DNA of 64,000 nt from the NCBI GenBank assembly GCA_030704615.1, contig CM060731.1, forward strand, positions 30,318,001 to 30,382,000, read 5' to 3'. Below the pieces are notes generated by a model. It was not told the origin of the DNA and did no database searches. It was given only the letters and a program-made list of their open reading frames with translations. Position numbers and translations under genes: made by a program. This stretch comes from Takakia lepidozioides. Taxonomy: Eukaryota > Streptophyta > Takakiopsida > Takakiales > Takakiaceae. Each line of letters starts with the position of its first letter. Positions within the stretch are counted from its first letter, which is position 1. Positions 1 through 10,511 of the stretch are shown in pieces.

Positions 1-166
1 GGGTGATATACACCCCAGGTTCGTCTTGTTCGACCAAGTCCATTGTAGGCTCCCTCCCATTGCCCTCATTTTGCAATCTCCTCCTTGCGAGGATGAATCG
101 CACCAGTTCCTCCACGCCCACATTCCTCGGGGCAGGCAAGTCTTTTGCGAACAAGAGATCAACCGG
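1..166 (-). CDS. BRX-domain protein, partial exon
   Basis: Read on the minus strand, this edge fragment gives an open exon that starts after an AG acceptor near 167. It ends at the window border in the segment DLVEQDEPGVYIT. That segment is the typical start of the plant BRX (Brevis radix) domain, found in BRX-like proteins and at the C-terminus of PH-RCC1-FYVE-BRX proteins. Upstream in the exon lies a charged helix-like stretch (VEELVRFILARRRLQNEG). Only about 55 residues are visible, so the full domain order and the subfamily cannot be decided. The family acts in polarity and membrane-associated signalling in plants. The exon boundary is inferred from an in-frame TGA just upstream of the acceptor. 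A small unrelated protein is unlikely because the EQDEPGVYIT motif is so specific. Confidence 0.72.
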
Positions 167-469
167 CTTTCAAGGATCTCCAGCCATTTACCGGTGGCTG
201 TTACCGATTAAAAATATATTTCATAACCAAAGAAAAAACAAATTTATATTTGATGCTCATTAATAGGAATAACAATGTCTTTCACTCTCGGTTAGTCGGA
301 ATGAGAGGAAGCGTCTAACATCAACTTAACAACTACAATTACAGAAAACTAGTGGAGGTATATCTGTTATGTTTGGGTGTTTTCCAGTGAAGGTGTATCA
401 GGATCATCCATTTTTCCTTGATGCTCGGTCTCCTCTTGAGGGAGGAGCCAATAAGAATTTAGCACATCG

Positions 470-716
470 GCTGGTAGCTCAGCTGGTAAGTGCACGGTGT
501 GTCGCCCTGGTGGTTTGGGGTTGAAACCCGGTGCCCTGCCCCATGTGTGGGATTGTTCGTGACGGTATGTCTGGGCGTTGATCGTCCTGTAAGCCTCATG
601 GCCCATAAATGAAAGGGGGTTAATTTCTCCCCCTCCTCAAGGGCCTGAATTGTGGGCTGTCGATCCCAGGTTTCCTCTTTAAAAAAATTAAAAAATTAAA
701 AGAAAAAAAGAAAAAA
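470..716 (+). mobile_element. tRNA-derived SINE with A-rich tail
   Basis: A perfect RNA polymerase III A box (TAGCTCAGCTGG, about 475-486) is followed some 45 bases on by a B-box-like GGGTTGAAACCC (about 520-531). A non-tRNA body of about 130 bases and an A-rich tail of AAAAAT/AAAG runs (about 680-714) follow. This is the standard layout of a tRNA-derived short interspersed element. GGGAGGAGCC upstream (about 440) and GGGAGGAAGCC downstream (about 718) may be a decayed target duplication. It is not called a tRNA gene because no cloverleaf closes around the acceptor stem. Confidence 0.72.
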
Positions 717-2383
717 AGGGGAGGAAGCCCAACAGGCTTCCGACATTCACTGATAAAGAAGAATGACCCAAAATACGTTGTGCCCCATCGATTTGACCGC
801 TACGGTGTATGATTATGAGAGGGATGGAAGAAAGGGCGGTCACAAGTCGTTTCTTATTCACACAGAGCGCAGAGAGGATGAGCGTGCTTGGTTGAGAAGC
901 CCATGTGTGTCGTTGCACATCCATCTTGTTTTTAGTGACGGGGAAAGCCATTAGCAAAGGAGAATCCGTGGCAGAGGTTAGACATCTGAAAAAGGCTGCA
1001 GTTTGTTGTATGTGTTTTGAGGCATTGATAGACATGAGCAATCGGTTACTGTAAATGGCTCCCCTCTTCCCCCGTATCCACTTCAGGATCAGGAAAAGTT
1101 GGTGTAGAGGCAATTGCAGGCAAAACGTCTGGAATTTTCTCTAAATCTTCGGTATATTGGCGCTGACTATCTCAGCACGGTGGAGGGTGGAGGGACTTGA
1201 GTTCTGGGTGACCAACATGAATGCAGATACTGGGTCTCCTCCAGTACTCCTTGGACTTTTCAGCTGGTGAGAGTCTTAATTCTTTTGTGGCCATGCTTGC
1301 TGGGGATCAAGATGAACTCCGCTGGCGAATGCCGTCCATGCTTCCCTTGGGTAAGGACAGGAGGAGTAGCTGTTTTCGACAAGGAACTCTGTTTCTTAGT
1401 GATTGCACTTCGTAGATCCACAGCTTCATTTGTAGCGGTTGATTGTTTTGTTGATGTTGCTTGGAGAAGTGGGTCCACATCAAATAGCTGGGTGGACTGG
1501 CGGCCCCAGAGGGCAAGACAACCAGAAAGAGCGATCCTTCAACACTCTTGTACGATTTCCCAAAGTTAAAATCGTTAGAGTGTTCTCATTGGATATTTCT
1601 TGGATAAACGCATCTGAATGACGCATTTTGTAGTGTTTAGACTTCCCAAATCTAACCATTTCAACCATCCAGTCCAGAATTGGTGATACTAAGGATGAGT
1701 GCTGGATCCAATCGGCTGGCATGGAGGAGAACAGGCTAAAAAGCGTTGACTTTATCACTTGGAGGCCAAGAACAACCCAAGGACAACCTGTCAAACAGGC
1801 AAAATCATGACAGAAGAGGGTATAAGAGCATCATAGAACTTCCAGTCTGTCCTATGCAGGAGCCTCAGGCCTAAGTCTGTAAGGCCACAAATACATTGCT
1901 CAGAATTGGTGGCAATGGAGGTGGATGTAAATTCACTCTCAATCTCTTGTCAGCCGTTGATGAACAAGTGGGACACAGGAGGGCTCTCTGGCTCTGGGCA
2001 CTTGCCTGAGCTCGAACCCAGTGTAGGATGCTTACCTCTGAAGGGTGAAGTAACGCAGTTGAGGAGAAGAGAACAGATGTGCCAGTTATGTTGAGATTAT
2101 GGGGTGGACATTGTAGATTTTCTATGCAGTGAAGCAGGTTGTTTCTGCAAACTCCAAAAAGACTGTCTTTCATTGAGAAAGTCAACTGTCCCCAGCTGGT
2201 TCCTAAAGCCACGACCCTCCTTGGCTGGGATTATGCGATGCAATACATTTGTACACTTTTTAAGTCTCAATGCTGGAGGGAGCCTTCAGCCCATGCTGCT
2301 CTTCTCTCCCTTCTAGAGCAGATTGATCTTGTGTAAAGGGATATCTAGAGGATATCTGGAAAACTCGGATCGATTGTCTGTTC
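717..2383. other. No gene recognised
   Basis: Several 60-140 codon open frames occur on both strands here, but none shows a recognisable domain, a consistent splice structure or a plausible start. The stretch may contain decayed transposon sequence. Confidence 0.5.
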
Positions 2384-2510
2384 CAAGGTAAGTCATACTA
2401 CAGGTGTCAGCCCCTGACAAAGGTAGTTGCTGTCCCTTTGTGTTCCGCTCAAACTGGGTGCGGGGTTGATGGTCACAAGGCTACAGCAAACAACGTCTTA
2501 GGAGTACATT
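2384..2510 (+). repeat. LINE-derived short retroposon copy
   Basis: This stretch matches other copies in the window at about 31135-31250, 31285-31335 and 41115-41182. Shared landmarks are CCCCTGACAAAGGTAGT, CTCAAACTGGG and CACAAGGCTACRGCAAAC, with the 3' end near CAACGTCTTA. The 5' half is also similar to the start of the LINE-derived open frame on the minus strand near 33.6-33.76 kb. It lies upstream of the folate-biopterin transporter gene. Confidence 0.6.
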
Positions 2511-2818
2511 CTCCTCCCTTCTAGCCCAAGGAGGGCACAGGCTACATGGGTTCAAGCCGAAGTGAAGATAAGTCCACTGAGTAAATGTGTGCATGGGTCT
2601 CCTTCTCTCTGTGAGGCACCCAATTTACTGCCCTCTAATAGGTCGCCTTAACTGCTCATGTGGAAGGTGCTAGGCAGGAGTATTTGAAAGCTGGGCAGAA
2701 CAGGAAAGATGTTTAATTCTATCTCCGGCAGAAGTTTGCAGCTCCTCTAGAACATTCGTTGACGACACCAAGGGCCATGGGATCAGCATATATCTAGGAG
2801 GGGACAGACTCCGTGAAA

Positions 2819-5800
2819 ATGAAGGACCAGGGGTTGGAGAGATCACCTGGGCGAAGAGGGGGAAGTACTCCAGACAAGAATCTGTACATGCCAGTCCCTG
2901 CCATAGAGGAGTTGGGCGGTGAGGTTTCTAGACATGGTATGTCAGTGCTCCCCAAAAGCTTCTCAGGTCACAATGAACTGTTGATTTCCTTTTGTCGTGG
3001 ATAAATACCTCAAATGAACATCTACTCCAAGCCCGACAACATCTTTGAAAAATATCTCTGATCTCTGTGCTGCAAGTATGTACCAGAGTAACAGTCTGAG
3101 TGGCTTTGCATCAATTTGCTTAGGTTGCTCAACAATGTCATCAGTATCACAACTACTGACTGGCACCAGCCACAACATTCACTGTTCTGACCTGTATTGC
3201 ATACTTATCATGCCACGTCATAATTTGTTGAAAGAGTACAACCCATGGATTTTTTGTGTGGTGTATTTTTCCTTTGTAGGGTTGCCAATCTCAAAACACC
3301 ACCAACTTCTTGAAAATGATGAAGAATATGGTCGTATTCTGGAGACCACTCAAAGCATTCCACAATTTGAAAGGGAGGGGCAAACAAAGCCAAAGAAAGG
3401 GTGTCACTTGTTTGGAGTGGAGATGACCCCAGATACAATCGCTATTGCCATGGTGTACTTTGTACAAGGCATCCTAGGGCTGTCACGACTAGCTGTTACC
3501 TTCTTCCTTAAAGATGACCTGCATCTTGACCCTGCAGAGGTGAGCACACCTTTGTACCTTTTTGGAATGCTTTTTAATTTCAGTTGCTCTTTTGGGTGCT
3601 AGTTCCGGTACTTGCTGGGTAATTACTGAGTGGTCAGTGAAAATTGCACACAAAGCTCAAATGCCTAAGGACTAAAATGTCTTTGCTGATGACTGACTGA
3701 GCAGACAGCAATGTTGTCAAGCTTCTCTGCGCTCCCTTGGCTTATTAAACCCCTCTACGGTTTTATCAGGTAAAACCCTTTGAAATGGAAATTTACTGCT
3801 GTTGAGGCACTCTTAAGTTCCCTTCAAGTCCTCTCCACCATCTGCATTGTTTGGGATGAGGTTACCCTCCAATCAGAACTGACTCACCACAGATACCTTT
3901 GTGATAGCAAGGCTAGGTCTACATGGGTATATTGAAAAGATGTAAGAAGGTGACTATAGTGAAAGATTACTTCGCAGTCAATGAGCATCAGGGTAACAGT
4001 GATGGAAAATTGTGATACAGTGATGGGGTGCCCTTGTTTGGATACCGAAGGCGATCATATCTAGTGCTCTGTGGCCTGCTGGGGGCAGCGTCATGGGGTG
4101 CACTAGCCACTCTTGTGGACAATAAGTATGCGGCTGTCGCCACAATTCTTCTCAGCTCTCTGTCTGTTGCCTTTTCTGATGTTGTAAGTATATGTTGAAG
4201 ATTGAATTGGAAATGATAGCTAGCATCTCTCTGTATTTTTAGATGTTGGTGACTTCCACAGGGGAAATCCTATCAAACATACATGAACAAACTGATCTGA
4301 CAGGATCCAAGGACAATTTAATTCCTATGGACTTGGCATCCAGCGACCCCACTCTCCTGATTTCAAATTACTGGAGCACTATGTTGTCTTCATAGGAGAA
4401 TTCAGAATGGCATAGCCTTTATTGCACGGTCCTTGTTGATTGTCTCATACTTGCACATGAAAGCCCTGAAGAGAATGCTGACCAGAGAAGTTGAGACCTC
4501 CAATTGTCTCTTTGAGAGTAGAATATTGTGTTAGTACTGTTACCTTACTGTTGCTAGTGGGTGTTATCCCTCTACGGGACCGTGGTGAAGTCCAGCTGCC
4601 AGGAATTTTTACCTGGACCTTCAGCAATGTTAGCCATAGAGACATTCTTCTCAACATGGTGAACGAGTTGGTTTTGGCCAAGTCTTTGACAACTTTAGGA
4701 AGCAAGCCTTTTTGATGCAGAACCTCTTGAGGCAAAGGGTTCACAGAGAAGCTTCAATTACTCATGGATGGAAAATCTTCTCCTGTTAGTCAGTGGGGTT
4801 CTGGATCCAGTGGTGTTTTGAACTGGTTGTTGGGATGTGGTTATGAAGGTGGTTGACTCAATGGTAGTGGAGAGAGCACGGGGTGAGTCACAAGCAACAG
4901 CTGGCTCCCTCCAGTCTCTGTGTTGGGGGTCATGTGCAACTGGAGGCATTGTGAGTGCTTATTTCAGCGGCTACCTTGTGGAGACTTATGGTGTGAGGTA
5001 GGATCTGACAACCAGCTCAAGGCTAGAGCTGTTATTTGAACCCCTTGGTCACGCTGGGTTCTTTCAGATGTATGTAACCAAAACACGAAGAAATTTGCAT
5101 TTGGAGAGAGATGGTCTGTCACAGACAGCCAATGCTAACATTACAGCTAAAGGGATGTAGAATGAGAGAGGAAGGGTCTAGGAGGCACTTTGCAAGAGGT
5201 TTCTATTGTTTTTACCTTTAACCAGATACTCCCTCTCAAGCAACTGTGGGTTGGAAGAATCACGGACTAACGTGAGCAAATGTGGGTGCAGGTTTGTATT
5301 TGGGGTAACGGCCATTTTGCCTCTCATAACATCTGCAGTGGCAGGCCTTGTCCGTGAAGAGCCTTCCTCTGCTTCAGCTGGTCTGGCAGCCTTACAAGAT
5401 CCCGAAACAGCAGGGTCTGGTGGGGCACAACGGTCCCTTGGGTTTTTGGAAACTTCAAAATTACAGTTGGGCTACCTGTGGGGGACAGTCAAGGAGCCCA
5501 ACATATTTTTTCCAACACTCTTTATTTTCCTGTGGCAAGCAACTCCAACGTCTGACACAGCCATGTTCTTTTTCTCGTAAGTAGGCCTCTCATTTCGGAT
5601 TCATGGTAAGTTGACAACTATAGAGGATATGAACAGCTTGAAACCCTTTGAACTTAGTCAGAAGGACAGACGTATGGCTCCGATGCACATCTTCTAGATA
5701 AAGTTAGATCCTCATTTGTATCGGTGTTCCTGGACCACTTGAAATGGATGGCTGAATTGCATCACTTGTCTGGGTGCAGGACTAATAAGCTAGGCTTTGG

Positions 5801-6705
5801 GCCAGAGTTCTTGGGCCGTGTACGGCTTGTCACAGCTGTGGCATCCCTTCTGGGCGTGGCGGTGTACAATGGCTTTTTGAAGAATGTCCTTCTTCAAAAA
5901 ATGTTCTTTTGGACCACCATACTTGGGACCGGTTTAGGCCTCACCCAGGTTGGTTTTTATATTGTAGATTTGGGATTGTCATACTAGGAAAATCATCTTT
6001 GATATAGCTGTATCTGAAGCACTCCTATGTATGTCAGTTACTGCTTGTTACAGGGATGAACCGGAGACTAGGCATCAGTGACGAGTGGTTCTCAATGGGT
6101 GATGTGCTCATTTTGACTGTTCTGGGCCAGGTGCTCCCTCTCACCTTATGTTTGCACTTGGCCCTGATGTAATGATCCAAAAATGTCTATCAAGGCTTGC
6201 ATGCTGTCTATTGGTTCGGCTGCACCATGCAACTGCTGTTTCTGCTCCTCTCTTATTCCATCATTCCTCCCCTGATATCCCCACCTTCTGCTATGCCCAC
6301 AAGTGAGCACATGTTCCATAGGCACAAGACTCTGGCAAGTATGTTCGAGGTACTTTGCTCTCAGTATGCCGAGTCTCTTGTGCACAGGTTTCATTCATGC
6401 CAATTTTGGTGCTAGCAGCAAGGCTATGTCCACCAGGGGTAGAGGCAACACTCTTTGCCACCTTGATGTCAATCAGCAATGGCGCTAATGTGACGGGGGG
6501 GTTCCTTGGGGCTGGACTTACTCGGCTTCTGGGTGTTACAAGCAAGAATTACCAAAACTTGGCATTTCTCTTGGTGCTTTGCAACCTGTCATCCTTGCTG
6601 CCATTGCCCTTCTTACGTCTACTTCCCTCTGAAAGTGAGCTGGAAGCCGCTGTCGAAAAGGCAGAGAAAGCGCTAGGTAACGGTGAAGTTTCCAAGAAAG
6701 AATAA
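2819..6705 (+). CDS. Folate-biopterin transporter family protein (BT1 type)
   Basis: Nine exons join in frame: 2819-2936, 3280-3539, 3705-3769, 4021-4183, 4849-4997, 5292-5576, 5780-5948, 6038-6130 and 6388-6705. They total 1620 nt, or 539 residues plus a stop. All introns are GT-AG. The start is the first ATG after an in-frame stop. The N-terminus is hydrophilic; the body then follows the plant FBT/BT1 pattern of about 12 membrane segments. Landmarks are [34 protein letters not shown], a conserved [15 protein letters not shown] segment, [12 protein letters not shown] and [20 protein letters not shown]. The family moves folates and pterins across membranes, in plants notably at the plastid envelope; substrate and location are not proven by sequence. 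A Lys/Glu-rich tail ends in KKE. No catalytic or frame damage was seen. The model is firm except for the first exon, chosen because its phase and splice site fit. Confidence 0.9.
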
Positions 6706-7336
6706 ATATCTTCGAGTTAGTTGTTTGTTGACTATTGAGGGTGAACTGTAGTTTAGTGAAATTTTTAGCCCTTTTGTCAAACTTGCTCATCAGGAAGGAT
6801 TCTTTTGCATTTTATCCACGTTTTTGGCAATTTGACCCAGATTTCTTTCCATGGCTTGATCTCACCCCTGTATCTTATTGTTCTGGGCCCCGCAGGTAGG
6901 AGGAGTAGGTGGGTAGCCTTGGAAAGGAACACCAATCTCCTCCCCCGGGACTCTGAACTCTTAATGGAAGAAACCAGTAAGCCACCTTGCCACCTCCTAG
7001 TTATCGATGAATTGTATTTGAAATGAAAGTGTTGTCAGAACCAACATAGGCCACTCTACATTCAGACACTCATGAGAATGCTAGGCATACAACGGGAGGA
7101 ATTACATGAAATTGATTCGGAACAAACACTGGATGCAATAGGGAGCAAGTATCTTTCTGGCCTTTTTCTGGATGTTAGTTCTCACTCGTGACCCGCTTTT
7201 TAGTTCTGGGACATTGATGTGCAAGCCAAGGTGGTGCACAACATCTTTTGAAGATTCGAGAATTTAATGACATTGTACAAAATGTGTGCATGGAGATTGT
7301 GAAAGGGCAAAATGAGTGGAGGAGAAATCATCACTG

Positions 7337-7455
7337 CTGAATCCGATGTTATATATTTGATAGGAGCGTGTAGGGTCCAACTGGTTCTCAGCTTCTGAAT
7401 CCGATGTTGTCTGTTTGATAGGAGTGTGTAGGGTCCAACTGGTTCTCAGCTTCTG
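7337..7455. repeat. 58-bp tandem duplication
   Basis: Two adjacent copies of a 58-bp unit beginning CTGAATCCGATGTT and ending near GGTTCTCAGCTT differ at only a few positions. There is no coding context. Confidence 0.85.
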
Positions 7456-8042
7456 GAGAGGTTTTGGTTAAAGAAAATCGACTCCAAATGTTTACTCAAA
7501 GTCACTACAACGGCTGATGTGAAGTGAAATGGATGCCAAACATGTCCAGGGGGGATTTCCAATGTTATTATTCTAATCGTCTTGACCATGGACTGTGACG
7601 CTTAAATTAAAATATGATCTCATTACCGTGGAAGTCATATAAAAAGCATGATACAATTCATTTCACTTCTGGCACTCGCTCTTCTGGATTGGTAATTTTC
7701 TTCAAGAGAGGCTAATGGTACTCTTTTGAATGATCATGTAGACCGTAGAGGATCCATCAATTCCCACACAGTGAATGAAAATTTGTGGGTTGCTGCGACG
7801 GTTGAGATGATGTTGCATAATGAATGTTCTAAATTGTGAAGAGCCTGGGATGGTAGCATGCAGTACCAGCTGAACACGAGCATGTGTTCAGAGAGGAGGT
7901 TGGTCTTGCCGGGTGAAGAGGGTCCAGGCTGTGGGTACGGCATGCTAGGGGCCTGGAGGAATCTTTGATGTTATATATATATAATTAGGTCTCTATTTAG
8001 ATTCAAATTAGATTTCTATTAAGATCTCTGGATGTATTATGA
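7456..8042. other. No gene recognised
   Basis: This AT-rich stretch has short open frames only. I see no domain, repeat unit or RNA gene. Confidence 0.5.
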
Positions 8043-8175
8043 TCATTAAACATCTCTGGAGGGGAGAATCGATCTCACCCAGGCAAAGGATATGAGAAAT
8101 GTCATCAAACATCTCTGGAGGGGAGAATCCATCTCACCCAGGCAAAGGATATGAGGAATGTCATCAAACATCTCA
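8043..8175. repeat. 59-bp tandem duplication
   Basis: A 59-bp unit containing CATCTCTGGAGGGGAGAATC and CACCCAGGCAAAGGATATGA is present twice, plus the start of a third copy (TCATCAAACATCTC). Copies differ by only a few bases. Confidence 0.88.
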
Positions 8176-8189
8176 CCTTGATCGAGCGG

Positions 8190-8277
8190 TAGACGGGGGG
8201 AATTCCACAAGTTGCAAACCGACTCAAAACGCAAGAACGTTTAAGTCGGTTTGCAAGTTGTGGAATTTCCCCAGTCT
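8190..8277. repeat. Near-perfect hairpin, about 35-bp arms
   Basis: The left arm, 8190-8224, runs from TAGACGGGGGGAATTCCACA to GCAAACCGACT. The right arm, 8244-8277, is its reverse complement with about three mismatches. The loop is about 19 bases. It directly follows the 59-bp duplication. It could be a miniature foldback element or a small-RNA-like hairpin; no known family is recognised. Confidence 0.8.
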
Positions 8278-8589
8278 ACAGCGAGCTTCCAACAACTCTG
8301 TCCCAGCTCCCTCTTCATGAAGAATCCTATGTCTTGTTTGACACTTCTAAAAGCCCAGATGTTTGCATGTTGTATGCCCCAACAACTCGACGTTGGCACA
8401 AGATCGGCCTCGAATTCCCCAAGAAATTGTGTACAATCCTCTCTTGAACAGTTACAGACAGTTGTCTGCGTTGACTCACACTTCAACATGTTTCCCCTGC
8501 GTGGACATAGTGAGTTTCATTGCAGCACCTACAAGCTAGGTCATTTTGATAACATCCGAGTATCCTCACGAAACTAGACCTTGGAGAAC

Positions 8590-9319
8590 ACACATCTATG
8601 ACTCAGTTTGCGAGCGTGGAAGTGTAGGGTTAGGGCCTCACGCAAAGGGAAACCCTAACCGTTCCTTGAATAAATCCTGCCACGTGTCGCTTATTTTAGG
8701 CGCCCAGATTTCCTTTAGGCTTCTCTTCCCCCCCCCCTCCCTTTTTGCAGTGCGGCATCTTCTTGGAATCCCGCTCCTAAGATGCTGGAAAGAAGAAATG
8801 GGGGAATGGTGGCAGGATGTAAGGCCACTCCGCAAATTTCGGTTATGTTCCATCGCATAATTCACCTGCTCCGGGCCGTTAGGGTTCACAGGTACAAGCC
8901 AACCGAAAATACAAAGGATTTCATTCAAGCAACGTTTACCTGGCCCTACCGTTCTCTTTGCTCTATTTCATCATGGACGAGAGGATGTGTGTGCTATGAT
9001 GGCTTCTGACATTGGCACCGGTGTGTGGACTGAAGTTGCTCTACGGATGCCTGATTTGGTGCGGATGGTTCGACTATTGGAGAGTGCACCTATTTGTAGT
9101 TGGGGCGCTTCATCAAGATCAACGCTCAAGATTAGGCTAATCTATGTTTGGGAGTTCAAAGTTTCTACAAAGTCTCTGGGCTGGAGATTGTAGGAACAGA
9201 GATTGCACGTAGTTGGGCCACCATCTACGAATTTCAAGTGGCGAGCCATGACAATCTCATATTCAAGTTTCATATTGTGTTGCTATTAATTTTTTCTGGT
9301 AATATTAAATGGTGTCACT
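8590..9319 (+). other. Promoter-like stretch and unassigned open frame
   Basis: A telobox-like AAACCCTAAC (about 8650) faces a GGGTTAGGG (about 8628). A G-box CCACGTGTCG follows at about 8681, with a C/T-rich tract at about 8730. These are features of plant promoters. Downstream at about 8999 begins an open frame (ASDIGTGVWTEVALRMPDLV and on, ending at 9193). It has no recognised domain. It could be the 5' part of a host gene interrupted by the large element that begins near 9.32 kb, but nothing in the right flank confirms this. Confidence 0.25.
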
Positions 9320-9360
9320 TTATTAAACGTATCAAAAAAATTAAAGAGGTATCATGCCCT

Positions 9361-9835
9361 GATTTATCGAGAGATTTGTTCGTGCATGGTCTTTGTTGGA
9401 CCCACAAAAAGAAAACTTGAGGCACTTATTAAGGCGATCAGCAACAACCACCGTAACTAGGATTCCAGAAGTCTCCCCTGGCACAGCCGACACCGGCACA
9501 ACCATCTATTCTGCACGGATATGGAGATTGACGTTTTGCCCGCTACATGGGGATTCTAAAAGCCATCGCAAGGAAGATGGGACCTTCTCAGGATGGGGGA
9601 AAGCTCAACAAAATGCTCCAAACCAAAGACGTTTGAAACCAAAAACAGGAGACAGGAAGCCAAAATGAAATTTTTGCAAGCCAATGTCACGAATGATCGG
9701 CGTTGGAGGAGCAAATATCGATCAAGACTGTTTGGGGAAAATGGAACAATTCATACATGATAGTTGTGTGGTAGGTTTGTGCACTCTTTTGCACCTGCAC
9801 ATCCAGATGGTTTGTCAGGTGTACATTTCCGAGAG
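9361..9835 (+). repeat. Left long terminal inverted repeat
   Basis: This arm starts near GATTTATCGAGAGATTTG and runs to GTTTGTCAGGTGTAC. Its reverse complement lies at 23140-23626. Shared blocks include GAGATTTGTTCGTG, GGCACTTATTAAGGCG, GCTACATGGGGATTCT, GAAATTTTTGCAA and GATCAAGACTGTTT. Differences are spread evenly, which suggests an old insertion. An apparent 91-codon open frame across the arm is matched by one in the other arm; this reflects shared repeat ancestry, not a gene. Confidence 0.88.
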
Positions 9836-10511
9836 TAGCTGCGGCGTGAGCGCACTAAGTGTAAGCAGATTCCCTTAAGTGTGAGCAGAAAGTGGAAGTG
9901 GAGCGTATAACTGTGGAAGAAGCAGGACCTATTGTCGTCGACGCAAACTTATGCCTATTGGAGGTTTACATGCCATGATGGGACCGAAGGCACCGACCTC
10001 CATGCCAGAAATGTGGGATGAATGTGTACGAAGAACTTCTTGATGAAGTAAACAAGTATGAATGGGTTCAGGGAAATGGATGAATGAAGGATGGATGTTG
10101 GATGACAAAGGGTGGATGAATATAGCACGAATGAGTTTAATATAATAGCTTGTAAGAAAACATTCATGACATTCATCATTTTCATAACAGTCATGGAGTA
10201 TCATCTCATTCATTCATCTCATAGAAAGTGAATACATAAGTCAATTCTGCAAAACAATCATTGATCTCATTCAAGAAAGTGTTCCCATTATCTAGCACTA
10301 AGCCAGATACAAGTCGACCTGGTTGGAACACAAACATAAATTGAAAAACAAGATTGAGAAGAAATCCTCATTGCAAAACAACATTGATCTCATTCAAAAA
10401 TGCATCCTTGAAGCAAACGTACCCATCTCCAAAGTCCAATACACCCAAATTTGATTAACAATGACAAGGAGGGCAAACGGGTAGAGTTGTAATGCAAATC
10501 CAGACTACATC

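Noticed and set aside
470-545. Possible functional tRNA gene
   Set aside because: The A and B boxes are good, but no acceptor stem pairs and an A-rich tail follows, as in a SINE.
9393-9668. 91-codon open frame in the left terminal repeat, with a related one at 23407-23601
   Set aside because: The likeness reflects the inverted repeat. There is no domain, and differences do not favour silent positions as far as I can judge by eye.
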